Under the pieces are notes generated by a model that was given only the letters and a program-made list of their open reading frames with translations, was not told the DNA's origin and did no database searches. The translations under genes and the position numbers were made by a program. This document shows positions 60,501 to 62,970 of a stretch of DNA of 62,970 nucleotides, piece after piece (positions within the stretch are counted from its first letter, which is position 1; each line of letters starts with the position of its first letter). Where the stretch lies: the NCBI GenBank assembly GCA_905216095.1, contig CAJMSQ010000011.1, forward strand, positions 1-62,970. Reading direction: 5' to 3'. The stretch comes from an uncultured bacterium (GTDB taxonomy: Bacteria > Bacteroidota > Bacteroidia > Bacteroidales > Bacteroidaceae).

Positions 60501-61436
60501 ATGAACAATAATTCTTTCATGGTATTCTCGGGCACCAATTCACGCTATCTGGCTGAAAAAATCTGCGCTGAGTTGAATTGTCCGTTGGGTAATCTGGTCG
60601 TTACCAAATTTGCGGACGGAGAGTTCGAAGTTAGTTACGAGGAATCCATTCGCGGACGCGACGTCTTTCTGGTTCAGTCCACGTTCCCCAATTCCGACAA
60701 TCTCATGGAGCTGCTTCTGATGATCGATGCCGCCAAACGCGCATCGGCACGCAGCATCTGCGCCGTCGTACCTTACTTCGGATGGGCACGGCAAGACCGC
60801 AAGAGCAAACCGAGAGTATCCATCGGTGCAAAACTCGTGGCTGACCTGCTCAGTGTAGCCGGAATCAACCGACTCATCACCATGGATTTGCACGCAGACC
60901 AGGAACAGGGCTTCTTTGATGTCCCCGTAGACCACCTTTATGCCTCTACGGTCATGCTTCCCTACGTGAAATCACTCAATCTGGAGAACCTTTGCATTGC
61001 TACCCCCGATGTCGGCGGTTCCAAGCGTGCGGCCTCATACGCCAAATACCTCGATTGTCCGATGGTGCTCTGCAACAAGAGCCGCAAGAAAGCCAACGAG
61101 GTGGCCAGTATGCAGATTATCGGCGACGTAAAAGACATGAACGTCATCCTCGTTGATGACATCGTGGACACTGCCGGTACAATCACGAAAGCGGCCGACC
61201 TCATCATGCAGGGCGGAGCGCGCAGTGTGCGTGCCATTGCCAGCCATTGCATCATGTCAGGCCCCGCCGACGAGCGCGTAGATGCCTCGGCGCTGGAAAG
61301 CATCGTATTCACCGACAGCATTCCCTACCACGGAAAGAGCGGAAAAGTCAAGCAGATTTCCGTTTCGGGCATGTTGGCAGAGACCATCCGCCGCGTGATG
61401 GACAACGAAAGCATCTCTTCGCAATATCTCATCTGA
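60501..61436 (+). CDS. prs: Ribose-phosphate pyrophosphokinase
   Basis: A protein of 311 residues. It makes PRPP from ribose 5-phosphate and ATP. Motifs: FSGTNSRYLAEKICAEL, DLHADQEQGFFDVPVDHLYAS, GGSKRAASYAKYL, VLVDDIVDTAGTI (the PRPP loop with acidic residues), and SDSIPYHGK-like TDSIPYHGKSGK near the C terminus. It lies 30 bases after the ThiE-like gene. A hairpin between it and the converging DUF1460 gene ends the transcript. Confidence 0.96.
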   Translation: MNNNSFMVFSGTNSRYLAEKICAELNCPLGNLVVTKFADGEFEVSYEESIRGRDVFLVQSTFPNSDNLMELLLMIDAAKRASARSICAVVPYFGWARQDRKSKPRVSIGAKLVADLLSVAGINRLITMDLHADQEQGFFDVPVDHLYASTVMLPYVKSLNLENLCIATPDVGGSKRAASYAKYLDCPMVLCNKSRKKANEVASMQIIGDVKDMNVILVDDIVDTAGTITKAADLIMQGGARSVRAIASHCIMSGPADERVDASALESIVFTDSIPYHGKSGKVKQISVSGMLAETIRRVMDNESISSQYLI

Positions 61437-61491
61437 TAAAGGAAAGCCGGAAGCCGCTTCGGCATCCGCATATCCCTTTCGGGAATCCATA

Positions 61492-61534
61492 AAAGCGCCG
61501 ATAAATCGTCTGAAACGGTTTATCGGCGCTTTTT
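61492..61534. terminator. Bidirectional terminator between prs and the DUF1460 gene
   Basis: AAAGCGCCGATAAA and TTTATCGGCGCTTT pair over 14 bp; both flanks have A/T runs, so it can serve both convergent genes. Confidence 0.8.
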
Positions 61535-61567
61535 CCGGTATTGTGTTCTGTATAAGCCCGTCCCCGC

Positions 61568-62497
61568 TCAGCGCAGACGGAGCAGGCGGATGCCGACCGA
61601 AGTCTTGCGGCGGGCCAGATAGTCATGAAGCGTAACCGTATCCTCCACCACTTTCTTATACACCATGGATGCGTTGAGCAGATGCAGTTTTCCGTCCTTG
61701 CCCCACACGGCAAAGCCGAGATGCGAGTAGTCCAGCCCCGCCTTGGTCGTGACAATGGCCACGATATCGCCATCCTTCACACACGACAACTGTTTCCGGC
61801 CCAGATTGGTATAGCGTTCGGGCAGATAAGTGCCGTCCGCGCCGTTGTACTTCCGTTCCAGCGCCGCGATGTCCTTCACCCAACCGGGATGGGCCGCCAG
61901 TATTTTGTATTTGTCCGCATGTGCGCTCATATACCCGTTGCGCACGGTTATCGGAGCGGTGAAATAAGTATCGTCCGAGACCTCTTCCACAATCTTCTTG
62001 TCGAGGTTGTCATGCATCCACCAGGTGAAATAATGCAGGCGCGAGAGATAACCGTCCCTACGTCCGTCCCGGTAACGGATACGTTCCAGGTTTCTGCAAT
62101 AATCTGCAAATTTGTCACTTCCCTGCCGCTTTGTCAGTGCGAGCGCGCATACGGTTTCCACCAACGTCGTGCAGTCCAGTTCCCTGAGATTGACCACCAA
62201 TTTTTCCGGGTCCGCCACTTCAAGCGTATGGGCCACGTACGGGCGGCCGATGAAATGGCGGGCATAAAACAGCACATCATTGCCGCCGGTGTCCGCGCGC
62301 AAGAGACGGACCACTTCGAGCGAGTCACGCGAATCATAAACGGTCTCCTCCTTCAGCGACGGGGGGACATCCGTTCTTTCGACAGATGAAGGAACTTCGA
62401 CGGCGGCATCCGCGGCCGGTCTTTCATGGGACGGCAAGGAGCAAGCCCCACTCCCGAAGAACGGGAAAAGAAGAAACAGCAAGGAACAATATTTCAT
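61568..62497 (-). CDS. DUF1460 lipoprotein (NlpC/P60-like amidase fold)
   Basis: A protein of 309 residues with a lipoprotein signal (MKYCSLLFLLFPFFGSGAC, Cys19). The DUF1460 domain has ELDCTTLVETV (catalytic cysteine near residue 109), HYFTWWMHDNLDKKIVEEVS, and YSHLGFAVW with the histidine of a cysteine-peptidase dyad. A solved member of this Bacteroides family resembles N-acetylmuramoyl-L-alanine amidase or NlpC/P60 enzymes; a role in peptidoglycan fragment processing is likely. The gene lies alone between two terminators. Confidence 0.85.
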   Translation of the reverse strand: MKYCSLLFLLFPFFGSGACSLPSHERPAADAAVEVPSSVERTDVPPSLKEETVYDSRDSLEVVRLLRADTGGNDVLFYARHFIGRPYVAHTLEVADPEKLVVNLRELDCTTLVETVCALALTKRQGSDKFADYCRNLERIRYRDGRRDGYLSRLHYFTWWMHDNLDKKIVEEVSDDTYFTAPITVRNGYMSAHADKYKILAAHPGWVKDIAALERKYNGADGTYLPERYTNLGRKQLSCVKDGDIVAIVTTKAGLDYSHLGFAVWGKDGKLHLLNASMVYKKVVEDTVTLHDYLARRKTSVGIRLLRLR

Positions 62498-62536
62498 GGA
62501 CTGCTATATATAATATGGTGTATGGTTAAGAACGGA

Positions 62537-62600
62537 AAAAGGATTCGCACATGCCGCCCCGGACGGTCCGGCCGCCGGTCACGCACCTACGAATCCTTTT
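62537..62600 (-). terminator. Hairpin after htpG
   Basis: AAAAGGATTCG and CGAATCCTTTT (11 bp) enclose a GC-rich loop, beyond the htpG stop at 62619 on the minus strand. Confidence 0.6.
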
Positions 62601-62618
62601 CTCTTACGTGCAAGATTG

Positions 62619-62970
62619 TTATTTTATCAAGTCAATGCTGCGTTTCAGGAACTTGTCCAGCGCCTCACCCTTCAGCAAGCCGTTCTGCAACAAGGCCAAG
62701 TCGATGAGTTGAGAGACAACGTCATTTCCTTTGGCATAACCGGCGAGGATTTCCTTCTTCCGCCCTTCCTGTGCGGCAATGTCGGCATTGCATTTGTTCA
62801 GTTCCTCGCGTTCCTCCTGCGAGATTTCTTCCGGTTTCTTCGCACGCTGGCTCTCTTCGATGGCAGACAGGCGTGCGTGGAGTCCCTTGAGTTCCGCTTC
62901 GACGGGAGAGAGCGATGCGGCCAACTTGGCCGTCATATCTTCCAGGACACCCTTTACCAGTCGGTGGTCG
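62619..62970 (-). CDS. htpG: HtpG (Hsp90) C-terminal part
   Basis: The frame enters from the right edge; about 116 C-terminal residues are present (DHRLVKGVLEDMTAKLAASL and onwards, ending GNDVVSQLIDLALLQNGLLKGEALDKFLKRSIDLIK). The C-terminal dimerisation-region pattern, with QLIDLALLQNGLLKG, is characteristic of Bacteroidales HtpG. The ATPase and middle domains lie outside the window. HtpG is an ATP-driven chaperone of the Hsp90 family. Confidence 0.8.
   Translation of the reverse strand, partial: DHRLVKGVLEDMTAKLAASLSPVEAELKGLHARLSAIEESQRAKKPEEISQEEREELNKCNADIAAQEGRKKEILAGYAKGNDVVSQLIDLALLQNGLLKGEALDKFLKRSIDLIK

Overview
This is a chromosomal housekeeping segment from a member of the Bacteroidales (phylum Bacteroidota). 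The order is supported by the promoter style (TTTG or TTG at -33, about 19-20 bases, TAnnTTTG at -7, no Shine-Dalgarno dependence), by Bacteroidota-only families (DUF4827, DUF5103 type IX secretion plug, DUF4468, OMP beta-barrel family 3, DUF1460), by the F-type ATP synthase order atpD-C-orf-B-E-F-H-A-G, and by a complete menaquinone branch. I cannot name the genus. There is no prophage, insertion sequence, conjugative element or CRISPR array.

Layout. 1-3.7 kb: two tandem outer-membrane beta-barrel genes and a repeat-rich spacer. 3.7-7.0 kb: DUF4827 lipoprotein, tRNA-Gly(CCC), NhaD-type antiporter, 6-phosphofructokinase. 7.1-14.4 kb: ATP synthase operon. 14.5-18.6 kb: LemA/TPM pair, aroE, a CAT-like acetyltransferase and menG. 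19.2-23.1 kb: fmt and a secreted protein with a rearranged von Willebrand A fold. 23.1-27.7 kb: yceD-rpmF-fabH-era-der-lipoprotein operon. 28.2-28.6 kb: RNase P RNA. 28.7-32.6 kb: type IX secretion plug protein, a 2-hydroxyacid dehydrogenase, a TRIC-type channel and a GH25 lysozyme. 32.7-39.3 kb: lipoprotein-menF-menD-menB-menC/E. 39.8-46.9 kb: secreted nuclease, GH109-like oxidoreductase, L31, GNAT, YigZ, EttA, MarR. 47.5-49.2 kb: NifU-like/GGGtGRT pair. 49.5-51.5 kb: groESL. 51.6-56.0 kb: DUF4468 gene, folC, dnaJ, grpE. 56.5-62.9 kb: an ABC-F protein, a small winged-helix protein, a glycosyltransferase, a ThiE-like protein, prs, DUF1460, and the end of htpG.

Most genes support central functions: energy conservation (ATP synthase, menaquinone, NhaD), protein folding (GroESL, DnaJ/GrpE, HtpG), ribosome function (L31, L32, Era, Der, EttA, Fmt), and envelope or secretion.

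The least explained content is non-coding. (1) A family of five about 250-275 bp intergenic elements shares a near-identical promoter, a hairpin followed by T residues just downstream, a hairpin-rich middle and a fixed GTTAAAAATGTTAAT-like end. Two copies carry hairpins with compensatory base changes. (2) A roughly 390-nt leader of the DUF4468 gene folds on paper into a four-helix, 127-nt hairpin plus three upstream helices. (3) Sigma-54-like -24/-12 motifs stand in front of both groES and grpE. Coordinates and folding were worked out by eye; no search or folding program was run.
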